This document shows, in pieces, positions 38,565 to 47,197 of a DNA stretch of 64,000 nt. Below the pieces are notes generated by a model. It did no database searches. It had not been told where the DNA came from and saw only the letters and a program-made list of their open reading frames with translations. Source of the DNA: Lachnospiraceae bacterium (GTDB lineage Bacteria > Bacillota > Clostridia > Lachnospirales > Lachnospiraceae); contig JAFQLS010000002.1 in the NCBI GenBank assembly GCA_017396555.1, positions 32,379 through 96,378 of the forward strand, read 5' to 3'. Numbering within the stretch: the stretch's first letter is position 1; each line of letters starts with the position of its first letter. Position numbers and translations under genes: made by a program.

Positions 38565-38588
38565 CTATTTAAAAAATTCTTTAAATAG
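38565..38588 (-). promoter_or_regulatory. Probable SdpR operator
   Basis: CTATTTAAA-6 nt-TTTAAATAG palindrome, just downstream of a TATAAT -10 box on the minus strand (38589-38594) and 24 nt before the GTG start. Position and symmetry suit autorepression. Confidence 0.6.
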
Positions 38589-38613
38589 ATTATAACACAA
38601 AGGTGCAAAAAAA

Positions 38614-38649
38614 CAAGAACTATTTAAAAATATTTTTAAATAGTTCTTG
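38614..38649 (-). promoter_or_regulatory. 36-bp perfect palindrome: metA terminator and/or second SdpR operator
   Basis: CAAGAACTATTTAAAAAT and its exact complement abut without a loop. It shares the CTATTTAAA...TTTAAATAG arms of the operator at 38565-38588. On the minus strand it is followed by TTTTTTT, so it can also end metA transcription. Confidence 0.6.
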
Positions 38650-38652
38650 GAC

Positions 38653-38721
38653 TTATATTAATATTCGAAATATTCCATCTTGTTCTTCCATCATTAAAAA
38701 TAATTTTTTGTATGAAATCAT
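38653..38721 (-). other. Possible 22-codon ORF or gene remnant
   Basis: ATG 38721 opens a 22-codon frame (MISYKKLFLMMEEQDG...), with AGGTGTTACCTGA upstream and a TATAAT on the minus strand near 38745. The first residues resemble the start of small XRE/YozG regulators, so it may be a truncated remnant. Support is weak. Confidence 0.25.
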
Positions 38722-38806
38722 TCAGGTAACACCTCGCTTTGATTTATTATAGCATATATATTCAGCATCATAAAGGTGTCAGGTTTAATTTCTTGAACGA
38801 ATCATT

Positions 38807-39715
38807 CTACGACCACTCATATGGTGTATTCTGATATACGTAATAATCCAACCAATTGGTATACAACGCATTTGCATGGGCTCTCCATGTAAGAAGCGGC
38901 GCATTCTCCGGATTGTCATCCTTATAATAATTAACCGGAATCTCAATATCAAGTCCCTTGCCAATATCTCTCTTATATTCTCCATCCAAAGTATTTCTGT
39001 CATATTCAGGATGCCCCATTACAAATACTCTCTTACCATCCTTAGATACCACTATAAATGCTCCAGCTATATCAGATTCTGCTAATAGCTCCAGTGCATC
39101 ATTTGCTCTGATAGACTCAACAGGAATCTGAGTATGTCTTGAATGTGGTGCTAAAAACACATCATCAAAGCCTCTCATAAGAGGTGTTTTTCTATGCAAT
39201 ACCTTATGCTCAAATATACCAAACATCTTACTATCAAGAGCTTCCTTGTTAATTCCATAATGATGATAAAGCCCTGCCTGAGCTCCCCAGCATATATGAA
39301 ATGTAGACGTTACGTTCGTTGTGGTCCAATCCATAATTTCCTTAAGTTCTTCCCAGTAAGTAACCTCCTCAAACTCCATCTGTTCAACCGGTGCACCGGT
39401 AATTATAAATCCATCAAATTTATGATCCTTAATATCTGAAAATGTACTATAAAACTGATTCAAATGTGAAACCGGAGTATTCTTAGATACGTGTGTCTCA
39501 ACATATACAAATGTCACATCTACCTGAAGAGGCGTATTCGACAGAGCCCTAAGAAGCTGAATTTCTGTCTCATGCTTAAGAGGCATAAGATTAAGAATAC
39601 CTATCTTGAGGGGACGAATGTCCTGACTGATAGCTCTTGTCTCATCCATAATAAATATATTTTCCTGTTCTATAACTGCCTTTGCAGGCAAATCACCTAT
39701 AACCTTAACTGGCAT
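38807..39715 (-). CDS. metA: Homoserine O-acyltransferase MetA (predicted acetyl-CoA-using)
   Basis: 302 aa. The HTS fold is clear: LKIGILNLMPLKHETEIQLLR, FIITGAPVEQMEFEEV, catalytic Cys142 in FHICWGAQAG, and VMGHPEYD with the catalytic His. Residue 111 is Glu (GAPVE); studies of this family link Glu111 to acetyl-CoA and Gly111 (E. coli) to succinyl-CoA, so this is probably an O-acetyltransferase in methionine synthesis. It stands alone upstream of sdpR. Confidence 0.93.
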   Translation of the reverse strand: MPVKVIGDLPAKAVIEQENIFIMDETRAISQDIRPLKIGILNLMPLKHETEIQLLRALSNTPLQVDVTFVYVETHVSKNTPVSHLNQFYSTFSDIKDHKFDGFIITGAPVEQMEFEEVTYWEELKEIMDWTTTNVTSTFHICWGAQAGLYHHYGINKEALDSKMFGIFEHKVLHRKTPLMRGFDDVFLAPHSRHTQIPVESIRANDALELLAESDIAGAFIVVSKDGKRVFVMGHPEYDRNTLDGEYKRDIGKGLDIEIPVNYYKDDNPENAPLLTWRAHANALYTNWLDYYVYQNTPYEWS

Positions 39716-39729
39716 AATATCATTCCTTT

Positions 39730-41682
39730 CTAGTTCTTGGGAAGCATTTCAATAAATTCTTCCTCTGTAATTATCGGCACTCCGAGTTCCTTAGCCTTTT
39801 TATTCTTAGACGAACCCGAATTAATATCATTATTAATAAGATAATTTGTCTTAGATGTAACCGAACCCGTTACCTTACCTCCAAGCTCCTCTACCTTATC
39901 CTTAACTTCATTTCTATTTGCAAAATGATTAACCGAACCCGTTACAACAAAAACCATACCTTCGAATATAGCTTCAACCTCTGCCTTCTTCTCTGTGACC
40001 AAATTGAGTTCTTTAAGAAGATTATCCAATTCTAACATATTATTCTCATTTGCAAAATATCGTATAACAGCATCCGCTATCACATCGCCGATGCCTTCAA
40101 TGCCAACAAGTATCTCCTTGTCGGCGTTTCGCATTCGCTCTAAATCATAATCAAAATACTTGCATATAACCTTTGCATTTGACAGACCAACACCCTCTAT
40201 TCCGAGTCCATAAATAACTCTTACAAGATTAGTCTCTCTTGAAGCTTCAATTGCACTCCAAAGCTTATCATACGACTTTCTGCCAAAGCCTTTAGTTCCT
40301 ACTATTTCAGACTCATATCTATTAAGCTTGTAAATATCAGCCGGTTCCTTAATATAACCGCTACTGATAAATTTTTCAATAGTCTCTTCTGATAAACCAT
40401 CTATATTCATCGCATCTCTGCTAACAAACAAAGAATAAAGCTTAATCTTCTTAGCCTGACAATTTTCATTAACACAATACAACGACTTAGCATCATTTAT
40501 CTTCTTAATCTCAGTTTTTCCACCACACACCGGACAAATATCAGGTATAATAATATTTCCGCTTCTCGTCATATTATCTGCAATCTGCGGAATAATCATA
40601 TTTGCTTTATACACAGTAATTTTATCACCAATACCAAGCTCCAGGCTTTCCATTACACTTAAATTGTGCACACTCGCACGACTAACTGTAGTACCCTCAA
40701 GCTCTACAGGCTTAAATATAGCCACCGGATTAATAAGACCTGTTCTTGACGGACTCCACTCAATCTCAATCAATGATGTTGGTGCCAACTCATCAGCCCA
40801 TTTATAAGCAATTCCATTTCTTGGAAACTTAGCTGTTCTTCCAAGAGAAATACCATATTCAATATCGTCATACACAAGAACCAGACCATCAGAAGGTAAA
40901 TCCTGAGTCTTAATAGCTTCTGCAAAATATCCCACTGCATCCTCTATATTACCTGCGTCAACCTCTTTATATTCCACTACATCAAAGCCCTGCTCCTTAA
41001 GCCATTCATACTGAGTCATTATGGAATTATTAAAATCAACATTTTCTGCCTGAACAAGTGAGAATACGTAAAGATTTACATTTCTCTCGGCAGTAATCTT
41101 ACTATTAAGTTGTCTGACCGAACCACTACAAAGGTTACGAGGATTCTTATATTTTGCATCCACATCGTCTATCTGAGCATTTATATTTTCAAAATCTGAA
41201 TACTTAATAACAGCTTCTCCCCTTACTACCAGCTTACCCCTATGAGATATACGAAGAGGAAGGTTCTTAAATGTCTTGGCATTGTTGGTTATAATTTCTC
41301 CCACTTCACCATTTCCTCTGGTTACAGCCTTAGTAAGCTCACCATTTTCATATGTGAGAACCACTGTAAGACCATCGAGTTTCCAGGAAAGTGCTCCTGT
41401 CTGACTACCAAGAAATGCTTTTAACCCTTCTATTTCCTTTGTCTTATCCAACGAAAGCATTGGCGACTCATGAGTTTCCTTTGGAAGCTCACTAACTACT
41501 TCATAACCAACATTCACGGTCGGACTATTCGCAAGAACAATCCCACTCTCCTGCTCAAGAGCCACTAACTCATCATACAGCCTGTCATATTCGATGTTAC
41601 TCATAATCTCACGACTTTCCTGATAATAGGCTCTGCCTGCTCTATTAAGTAATTCAACTAATTCTTTTATTCTTTCTAACAT
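39730..41682 (-). CDS. ligA: NAD-dependent DNA ligase
   Basis: 650 aa. Adenylation Lys in SWKLDGLTVV (~100), NTPase motifs GEAVIKYSDF, GLVLVYDDIEYG and YKWADE, a Cys4 zinc finger (CPVCGG...CVNENC), helix-hairpin-helix repeats (~470-560) and a C-terminal BRCT domain (~580-650). It seals nicks during replication and repair. The Shine-Dalgarno is weak and distant. Confidence 0.96.
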   Translation of the reverse strand: MLERIKELVELLNRAGRAYYQESREIMSNIEYDRLYDELVALEQESGIVLANSPTVNVGYEVVSELPKETHESPMLSLDKTKEIEGLKAFLGSQTGALSWKLDGLTVVLTYENGELTKAVTRGNGEVGEIITNNAKTFKNLPLRISHRGKLVVRGEAVIKYSDFENINAQIDDVDAKYKNPRNLCSGSVRQLNSKITAERNVNLYVFSLVQAENVDFNNSIMTQYEWLKEQGFDVVEYKEVDAGNIEDAVGYFAEAIKTQDLPSDGLVLVYDDIEYGISLGRTAKFPRNGIAYKWADELAPTSLIEIEWSPSRTGLINPVAIFKPVELEGTTVSRASVHNLSVMESLELGIGDKITVYKANMIIPQIADNMTRSGNIIIPDICPVCGGKTEIKKINDAKSLYCVNENCQAKKIKLYSLFVSRDAMNIDGLSEETIEKFISSGYIKEPADIYKLNRYESEIVGTKGFGRKSYDKLWSAIEASRETNLVRVIYGLGIEGVGLSNAKVICKYFDYDLERMRNADKEILVGIEGIGDVIADAVIRYFANENNMLELDNLLKELNLVTEKKAEVEAIFEGMVFVVTGSVNHFANRNEVKDKVEELGGKVTGSVTSKTNYLINNDINSGSSKNKKAKELGVPIITEEEFIEMLPKN

Positions 41683-41702
41683 ATTCTATATTACATCTCC
41701 AT

Positions 41703-42443
41703 TTATTTAAGTTTCTTAAGAAGTGTATCAAGCTCGCTATCCGTAACATTTCTGTAGGTACCAAGCTTTAACTTTCCTAAATTAATATTCATAATTCTAA
41801 TACGCTTAAGTGTCATTACCTTATATCCAAGTGTTTCACACATTCGTCTTATCTGTCTGTTAAGCCCTTGTGTAAGAATTATCTTAAATGTCTTATCATC
41901 AATTTTTTCCACGGTACATGGTCTTGTAACAGTATCAAGGATAGGCACTCCGGAACTCATTTTCTCTATAAAATCCGCATTAATCTTCTTATTAACACTT
42001 ACTATATATTCCTTTTCATGATAATTAACAGACTTTGAAATCTTATTCACAATGCTTCCATCATTTGTAAGAAGTATAAGTCCCTCAGAATTCTTATCAA
42101 GTCGTCCTATTGTATACACTCTCTTAGGATAATTTAAAAAATCTATTATATTATCAGGATTCTTCCTATCGCACGTGCACTCAATACCCACAGGCTTATT
42201 AAGGGCGATAAGGATAAGTTCATTCTCTCTGCTTGCTGACTTTCCATTGCAAATTATCTTCTGTGTAGGTAAAACCTTCTGCCCCATAACAGCAACCTTG
42301 CCATCCACCGTCACCTTACCGGCTTCAATAAGTCTGTCTGCCTCTCGTCTTGAACAAATACCGGCATCACTTAGGAATTTGTTAAGTCTAACAGGCTCAT
42401 CCTGATTAAATTCTTCTATAATATTTTTACTTCTTTTTGCCAT
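41703..42443 (-). CDS. Pseudouridine synthase, RluF/RsuA family
   Basis: 246 aa. N-terminal S4 RNA-binding domain (VRLNKFLSDAGICSRREADRLI) and catalytic Asp in GRLDKNSEGLILLTNDG. The C-terminal LTQGLNRQIRRMCETLGYKV is typical of RluF (23S U2604) and its relatives. Which rRNA position it modifies is not certain. It is 20 nt upstream of ligA. Confidence 0.88.
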   Translation of the reverse strand: MAKRSKNIIEEFNQDEPVRLNKFLSDAGICSRREADRLIEAGKVTVDGKVAVMGQKVLPTQKIICNGKSASRENELILIALNKPVGIECTCDRKNPDNIIDFLNYPKRVYTIGRLDKNSEGLILLTNDGSIVNKISKSVNYHEKEYIVSVNKKINADFIEKMSSGVPILDTVTRPCTVEKIDDKTFKIILTQGLNRQIRRMCETLGYKVMTLKRIRIMNINLGKLKLGTYRNVTDSELDTLLKKLK

Positions 42444-42478
42444 TAATAATCATCCTCAACATAGTCATAGCTTATATC

Positions 42479-43126
42479 TTACCACAACTTACCATTCATT
42501 TCATCAAAATTTTCAATATATCTGTCTGCCTTTTCTATAATGGCCTTTTTATCAAATGCTGAATGTTCATCTCGCATGGCAACAACTCTGAAATTGCCTA
42601 GCTTTGCTCCCTGAACACCCTTTAACACATCCTCAAAGACTATACACTCATTTACAGGAACACCCAGTAAATCTGCTGCTTTCTCGTAAATATCCGGAAA
42701 ACCTTTTGGTCTTGTCACATCTCTGACTGTTACAAATACATCAAAGCAATCATAAATGTCATTTCTAATAAGCGCCGGCTTATATAATTCCTCGTCTGAA
42801 GCCGTCGCAACTGCAAGCTTAATTCCGTCCTTATGAAGCTTCTTAATATATGCTTTAGCACCCGGCTTAAGCACTACGTCGTTAGTATAAGCATCTATTG
42901 CCATAGCATACCACTCGTCGATAATTTCCTCCGGTGTCTCCTTAAATCCAAATCTGTCAATTGTATATCTGGCTGCTGCCTCAAATCCAAGCGCTGTTAT
43001 CTCCTTAAGATAATCGTCAGGTACTTCTATTCCTCTTTTACCAAGAAATTCGTAATCAATCTGCCTCCACACACCCATTGAATCAAGAACTGTGCCATCT
43101 AAATCAAATATTGCTGTTGTGTACAT
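42479..43126 (-). CDS. HAD family hydrolase (beta-phosphoglucomutase/phosphatase-like)
   Basis: 215 aa, GGAGA before ATG. HAD motif I FDLDGTVLDSMG, motif II VATASDEEL, motif III Lys in RPKGFPDIYEKAA, motif IV CIVFEDVLKGVQGA. The cap domain places it with subfamily IA sugar phosphatases or mutases. Substrate not evident. It precedes rluF-like and ligA. Confidence 0.87.
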   Translation of the reverse strand: MYTTAIFDLDGTVLDSMGVWRQIDYEFLGKRGIEVPDDYLKEITALGFEAAARYTIDRFGFKETPEEIIDEWYAMAIDAYTNDVVLKPGAKAYIKKLHKDGIKLAVATASDEELYKPALIRNDIYDCFDVFVTVRDVTRPKGFPDIYEKAADLLGVPVNECIVFEDVLKGVQGAKLGNFRVVAMRDEHSAFDKKAIIEKADRYIENFDEMNGKLW

Positions 43127-43254
43127 ATGTTTTCTCCGTGTTTTATTTAAAAAGTTGGTATTATTATAGCATAAAACTAATGATTTGTTATTTTTTTCTT
43201 CTTACTATACCCCACCTGCGTCAAACAAAATCTTCATCCTATAAAAATACAACA

Positions 43255-43345
43255 TCCCCAAAGTCATAATGCAGAACCCCACGAGTCACTGCCTCGTGGG
43301 GTTCTGTAGCCCATATGGACTAACCATATCTTTTTTGCCTGACAA
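43255..43345. ncRNA. Candidate structured RNA or terminator region
   Basis: A GC-rich stem AGAACCCCACGAG / CTCGTGGGGTTCT (43273-43305) is followed on the plus strand by ATATGG-ACTAA-CCATAT and TTTTTT, which has terminator form. No plus-strand gene ends here. On the minus strand a TATAAT lies at about 43350. It may hold a small RNA, or just the end of the thiT unit. Nothing else is visible in 43127-43397. Confidence 0.35.
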
Positions 43346-43397
43346 AATTATAGCACATGTATTTATACAATTTAAGCACAAATCTATTTAATTAACA

Positions 43398-44078
43398 TTA
43401 TTTCTCATTCGCCATATTCTTCACTTGTTTCATAGCCTTAGCCACAGCCGGAATGCAGATAATCACAAGTGTAATCACTGCTTCTGCCAAAAGGTATCCA
43501 CCATTATATGCTACTGAATACCACAGTGGGTTCATTCCGTCCGGTGCATAAGAAGCAAAGAAAATCACGCCGGACAACACCGCAAATACAAATCTTCCAA
43601 ACACCGCTACCACATAGCCTATCTGCAAGCCCCATTTTTTATTGCTGAACAAGCCTGCAAGCCCAAGTGCACCAAAAGCCAAAGGATAATCACACAACAT
43701 CTGAGGCAAGCTAATAATGTATGGATCAATTATCATTTGTAATAATCCATATGCAACGCCAACCATCAGACCTGTCTTAAGTCCATACCAATATGCAATC
43801 AAGACAATAAACAGCATACTAAACAATGTAACCGAACCACCCATAGGCATCTCAAATAATTTGCAATATGTTGAAGTTACAAATGCAAGTGCCATAGCAG
43901 CTCCTGAAAAAGCTATCTGCAATGTAGTCATCTTTGCGCCACTCTTGTTTTTTCTTAATAATGCAGCTACACATACTAACATTAGTATAATGGCAATAAA
44001 TGCAACATAGCCTGCACCCGTAAGTTCATACATAAATCCGCCGTATCCGTCATCTATTTTAGTTACAAAAAAATCCAT
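43398..44078 (-). CDS. thiT: Energy-coupled thiamine transporter ThiT
   Basis: 226 aa with six membrane helices. ECF-type S component features: a conserved aromatic thiamine pocket region (LLQMIIDPYIISLPQMLCDYPLAFGALGLAG) and the GLMVGVAYGLL helix. It would bind thiamine and work with a shared ECF energising module encoded elsewhere. Control by a TPP riboswitch upstream confirms the substrate. Confidence 0.93.
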   Translation of the reverse strand: MDFFVTKIDDGYGGFMYELTGAGYVAFIAIILMLVCVAALLRKNKSGAKMTTLQIAFSGAAMALAFVTSTYCKLFEMPMGGSVTLFSMLFIVLIAYWYGLKTGLMVGVAYGLLQMIIDPYIISLPQMLCDYPLAFGALGLAGLFSNKKWGLQIGYVVAVFGRFVFAVLSGVIFFASYAPDGMNPLWYSVAYNGGYLLAEAVITLVIICIPAVAKAMKQVKNMANEK

Positions 44079-44084
44079 TAAAAA

Positions 44085-44116
44085 ATCCTCCTTCGTGAAT
44101 ATACACGCCAGAGGAT
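44085..44116 (-). promoter_or_regulatory. Shine-Dalgarno sequestering hairpin of thiT
   Basis: On the minus strand ATCCTC-TGG-CGTG pairs with CACG-AAG-GAGGAT and hides the AAGGAGG of thiT. It is the likely expression platform of the TPP riboswitch, acting at translation. Confidence 0.6.
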
Positions 44117-44140
44117 AAATTTATACATTGATATAAAATA

Positions 44141-44226
44141 GCTTCCTTACGTCGGCATTAACCGAATCAAGTAATAAGGGTCATGCTAATTGCAAATCTC
44201 AGCCACAGTGGCTCCCCTAGCGTAAA
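44141..44226 (-). promoter_or_regulatory. TPP riboswitch (THI element)
   Basis: On the minus strand: TTACGC-TAGGGGAGCC, GGCTGAGA, ACCCTTATTACTTGATTCGGTTAATGCCGACGTAAGGAAGC. The conserved CTGAGA, ACCC, GATTCGGTTAATGCC and AGGAAG are all present and P1 pairs TTACG with CGTAA. It switches thiT off when thiamine pyrophosphate is plentiful. Confidence 0.95.
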
Positions 44227-44288
44227 ATCATATTTAGTTTTTCGTTCGAACAAAAGTAATATAACACTCAATTACAAACTTGTCAAAC

Positions 44289-46280
44289 CTATTTTTCAAA
44301 AAATGATGCTATATAGCCCTTCTTATCATACATATGATTATAAATAAAGCTCTCATAAGTAATCAATTCATCAAACTTTTCAAGTGCATCCATCTTAGTA
44401 TAATAGTTTCCTTCAGCATCAACCACACCATTTCCGTTTATTATCGGAAACTTTTCACTTAATTCTGCTAAATATTCCTGATAAGCTGATGTTGGAAGAC
44501 CTGCTGTCTTACACAAAAGTGTCGAAAGATAATTGAGGCTGATATCATAATCTTCCTTTTCTTCTATATCATAGTTTGCCCACACAAAATATGGTGTCTG
44601 ATATAATTTTTGAAGTTCCTCAATACCAAGATTATCCATGCTGCCGCCAAGCATATCTTCAATAAAATTGCTATCTATTTTAGGCTGATGATCTCCAAAG
44701 AAAACTACTACTGTTGGTTCTTCATAATTTTCAAAGTAGGAAATAAGTCTTTCAACCTGTTTATCTGTTTCTCTGGCAACAGACATAAACTGCTCTGCCT
44801 TAGGATATTTTCCAGAACCCGAAGTGATTTCAACCGTATTCTCATATCCCTTTACGAGATATCCACCATGATTTTGCATTGTTATGTTGAAATAGAATAA
44901 CGGATTATCATCCTTCTTATTCTCAAACTCATCAATTATCATGTTAAAATCACATTCGTCAGTAACATAATTTCTAAGAAATTCCGGATTCTTAACGTCA
45001 TCAATCCAAAGTGATTTGTTAAATCCAAGTGCCTGATAAATGCTGGTTCTATTCCAATTACTCGCTTCATTTGGATGGAAAGAAATAGTTGTATATCCAG
45101 CCTTTTGAATATTCCTAACAAGCGAACTCATAAATTTGGTACCTTTTAAATAAGTCTGATAAGGCACTGCGCCATTTGGATAAGAAATCATTGAATCCCC
45201 TGTAAAGAATTCGTATTCAGAATCCGCAGTACTGCCACCATACACAGATGTAAACATTTTTCCTTTAATAGTATTCTCTTTCATACTATTTATAAATGGC
45301 ATAATCTCAACATTTGTCTCAAAATCACCAATAACCGACAAATCTGCATATGACTCACTCATAATAACAACTATGTTAGGAGTTTTTCCATCTCCCTCCG
45401 TACCCTTGTACTTATTCGCTATCTTCTCTAACTCCTCAACATCATATCCTTCCGGAATCTCAAGCTTAGAATATTTAATATCCATCATAAGATTGAGGAC
45501 AACGCCATTCTTTGTATGTTTCCAGAAATATGTCTCAATACCCGAATCCACCATAATATTAGTCTTAAGAAACAACGTAAGTACACCAAATACAAATCCA
45601 AGGCAAGCCAATCTGATAAGTACGTTAAACTTCGTTTTCTCCGGCTTAGTCTTAGTCTGCATCTTAAGTACATATATAGTAGTAACTGTACTAGTTAAAA
45701 ACCAAATAAAAATACACAAATACTGTGGCCATTCCTTAAACGTGTAATTTCCTGCAACCTCCATTGCTGTTCCAATTGAAAATAAATCCGCTGAAAAGAA
45801 AGGTAATCCTCTCTCATCAACCAAGAAAAGATTGACAATTAACAATATAAATGTAAACACATTAAATGTTATAACTGTCGCAGGTAATCTATAGAAAATT
45901 GCAAATATAAACACCATGATAGCAACATAAATCAAACCATTAAACCAAAATCTTACATCCAGCGGATTAATATTTTTACTGCTTCCACAAAAATGCTCCA
46001 TATAATAGAACACAAGATAAATATTCTTAGCCACAATAAAGCCTTTAATCCAAATATCATAACGATCATTCTTCTTAATATACTCGAAAATGTATACAAC
46101 AATCATAAATACCAGATCTACAACCAATGTACTTATCAAATATTTCTCATCTATCTTGCCAAGTCCAAACATCAAAATGCATCCAATAATAATGTCCACA
46201 ATCCAATTTGCCATCAAAACCACTGCAAGGTTTATATTCTTTATATTCTTAATGTTCTTAATATTCTTTATGTAATTCAT
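44289..46280 (-). CDS. LTA synthase family phosphoglycerol transferase
   Basis: 663 aa from ATG 46280, six nt after AAAGGG. Five to six membrane helices (~15-235) and an extracellular sulfatase-like domain (~300-600). Metal and catalytic residues: Glu in VVIMSESYAD (~306), Thr in GGSTADSEYEF (~348), and Asp-His in VFFGDHQPK (~530). It polymerises glycerol phosphate or transfers it to surface glycans. The N-terminus carries four tandem Lys-Asn-Ile units, an unusual simple repeat. Confidence 0.88.
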   Translation of the reverse strand: MNYIKNIKNIKNIKNINLAVVLMANWIVDIIIGCILMFGLGKIDEKYLISTLVVDLVFMIVVYIFEYIKKNDRYDIWIKGFIVAKNIYLVFYYMEHFCGSSKNINPLDVRFWFNGLIYVAIMVFIFAIFYRLPATVITFNVFTFILLIVNLFLVDERGLPFFSADLFSIGTAMEVAGNYTFKEWPQYLCIFIWFLTSTVTTIYVLKMQTKTKPEKTKFNVLIRLACLGFVFGVLTLFLKTNIMVDSGIETYFWKHTKNGVVLNLMMDIKYSKLEIPEGYDVEELEKIANKYKGTEGDGKTPNIVVIMSESYADLSVIGDFETNVEIMPFINSMKENTIKGKMFTSVYGGSTADSEYEFFTGDSMISYPNGAVPYQTYLKGTKFMSSLVRNIQKAGYTTISFHPNEASNWNRTSIYQALGFNKSLWIDDVKNPEFLRNYVTDECDFNMIIDEFENKKDDNPLFYFNITMQNHGGYLVKGYENTVEITSGSGKYPKAEQFMSVARETDKQVERLISYFENYEEPTVVVFFGDHQPKIDSNFIEDMLGGSMDNLGIEELQKLYQTPYFVWANYDIEEKEDYDISLNYLSTLLCKTAGLPTSAYQEYLAELSEKFPIINGNGVVDAEGNYYTKMDALEKFDELITYESFIYNHMYDKKGYIASFFEK

Positions 46281-46429
46281 ATTTACCCTTTCATTTTCAT
46301 ACTGAAGCAATTTATTTGCGAGGCATCGCGTTGCAAATATCAAATTCGCAACTGCATGATTTTTCTCAATATCCTCTCAAGTTGTTTACTAATATTAACA
46401 CAATAAGAAATATTACAACATTTTGCTTA

Positions 46430-46894
46430 TTAAATCAAGGCTAAAAATTTTAACAATCCTCGACAACCTTCTACCACATCATTATAAGTAGCATCAAAAT
46501 TACCTGTGTACCAAGGGTCTGCTATATCTCTGTCAGAGCCGGCAAATGTTAAAAACTTGTATATTTTCCCATCAGGGTCACCACCTAATATCCTGTTGAG
46601 ATTCCTAATATTCCACTCATCCATTCCAATAATGTAGTCAAATTCATCATAGTCTTTGAGCGTTATCTGTTTTGCTCTATGAGGTATCAACGGGATGCCT
46701 ACTTCTTTTAATTTATTTACGGTTCCTCTGTGGGGTGGGTTGCCGATTTCTTCGGTGCTGGTGGCACGGGAATCTATTATAAATTGATCTGTTTGATTTA
46801 GTTTGTTCACCATGTCCTGGAAAACGAATTGGGCCATGGTGGAACGGCAGATGTTGCCGTGGCAGATAAATAGCACTTTTATATGTTCTTTCAT
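46430..46894 (-). CDS. Low molecular weight protein tyrosine phosphatase
   Basis: 154 aa. P-loop FICHGNICRSTMAQ (C-X5-R) at ~10-22 and the general-acid loop IADPWYTGNF at ~118. It dephosphorylates tyrosine, often controlling capsule or stress proteins. Its 5' half is clearly more GC-rich than its 3' half and than the surrounding genes, with the change near 46690. It borders the accessory island, so part of the gene may have been replaced at integration. Confidence 0.9.
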   Translation of the reverse strand: MKEHIKVLFICHGNICRSTMAQFVFQDMVNKLNQTDQFIIDSRATSTEEIGNPPHRGTVNKLKEVGIPLIPHRAKQITLKDYDEFDYIIGMDEWNIRNLNRILGGDPDGKIYKFLTFAGSDRDIADPWYTGNFDATYNDVVEGCRGLLKFLALI

Positions 46895-47002
46895 AAGTTC
46901 TCAAATCCTTTCAAACGCCCGTAAATACTGGGTTTTTGGAGTTTTTCATTCTTTTGATACTCTGTCATTTCTTCTCAAAATAGAGCGTATTTTCTCGGGT
47001 GA

Positions 47003-47164
47003 TTGGCATAAAAATTGGCATAAATTAAAATTTTTATGCCACAGTTTTTAGCTGGCATAATTTTTTGCAACTCCGCATAAACACTGGGGTTGCAAGGCAT
47101 TCCGTGGCATATTAACATAAAAAAACGCTTATTTTGTCATAAAACAAAAATCAATTTATGCCAC
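47003..47164. repeat. Cluster of TGGCATAA sites beside the integrase gene
   Basis: TTGGCATAAA occurs at 47003-47012 and 47015-47024, GGCATAA at 47054, and in inverse orientation as TTTATGCC(AC) at 47034 and 47155; GTGGCAT at 47104. They lie between the integrase 3' end and the island edge, where arm-type integrase sites are expected. Confidence 0.5.
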
Positions 47165-47197
47165 GTTTTTTACCGCATATAGCAACTTGCTTTTTTT

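Noticed and set aside
47003-47164. CRISPR array
   Set aside because: The repeats are 8-10 nt, in both orientations and irregularly spaced; no cas genes are present.
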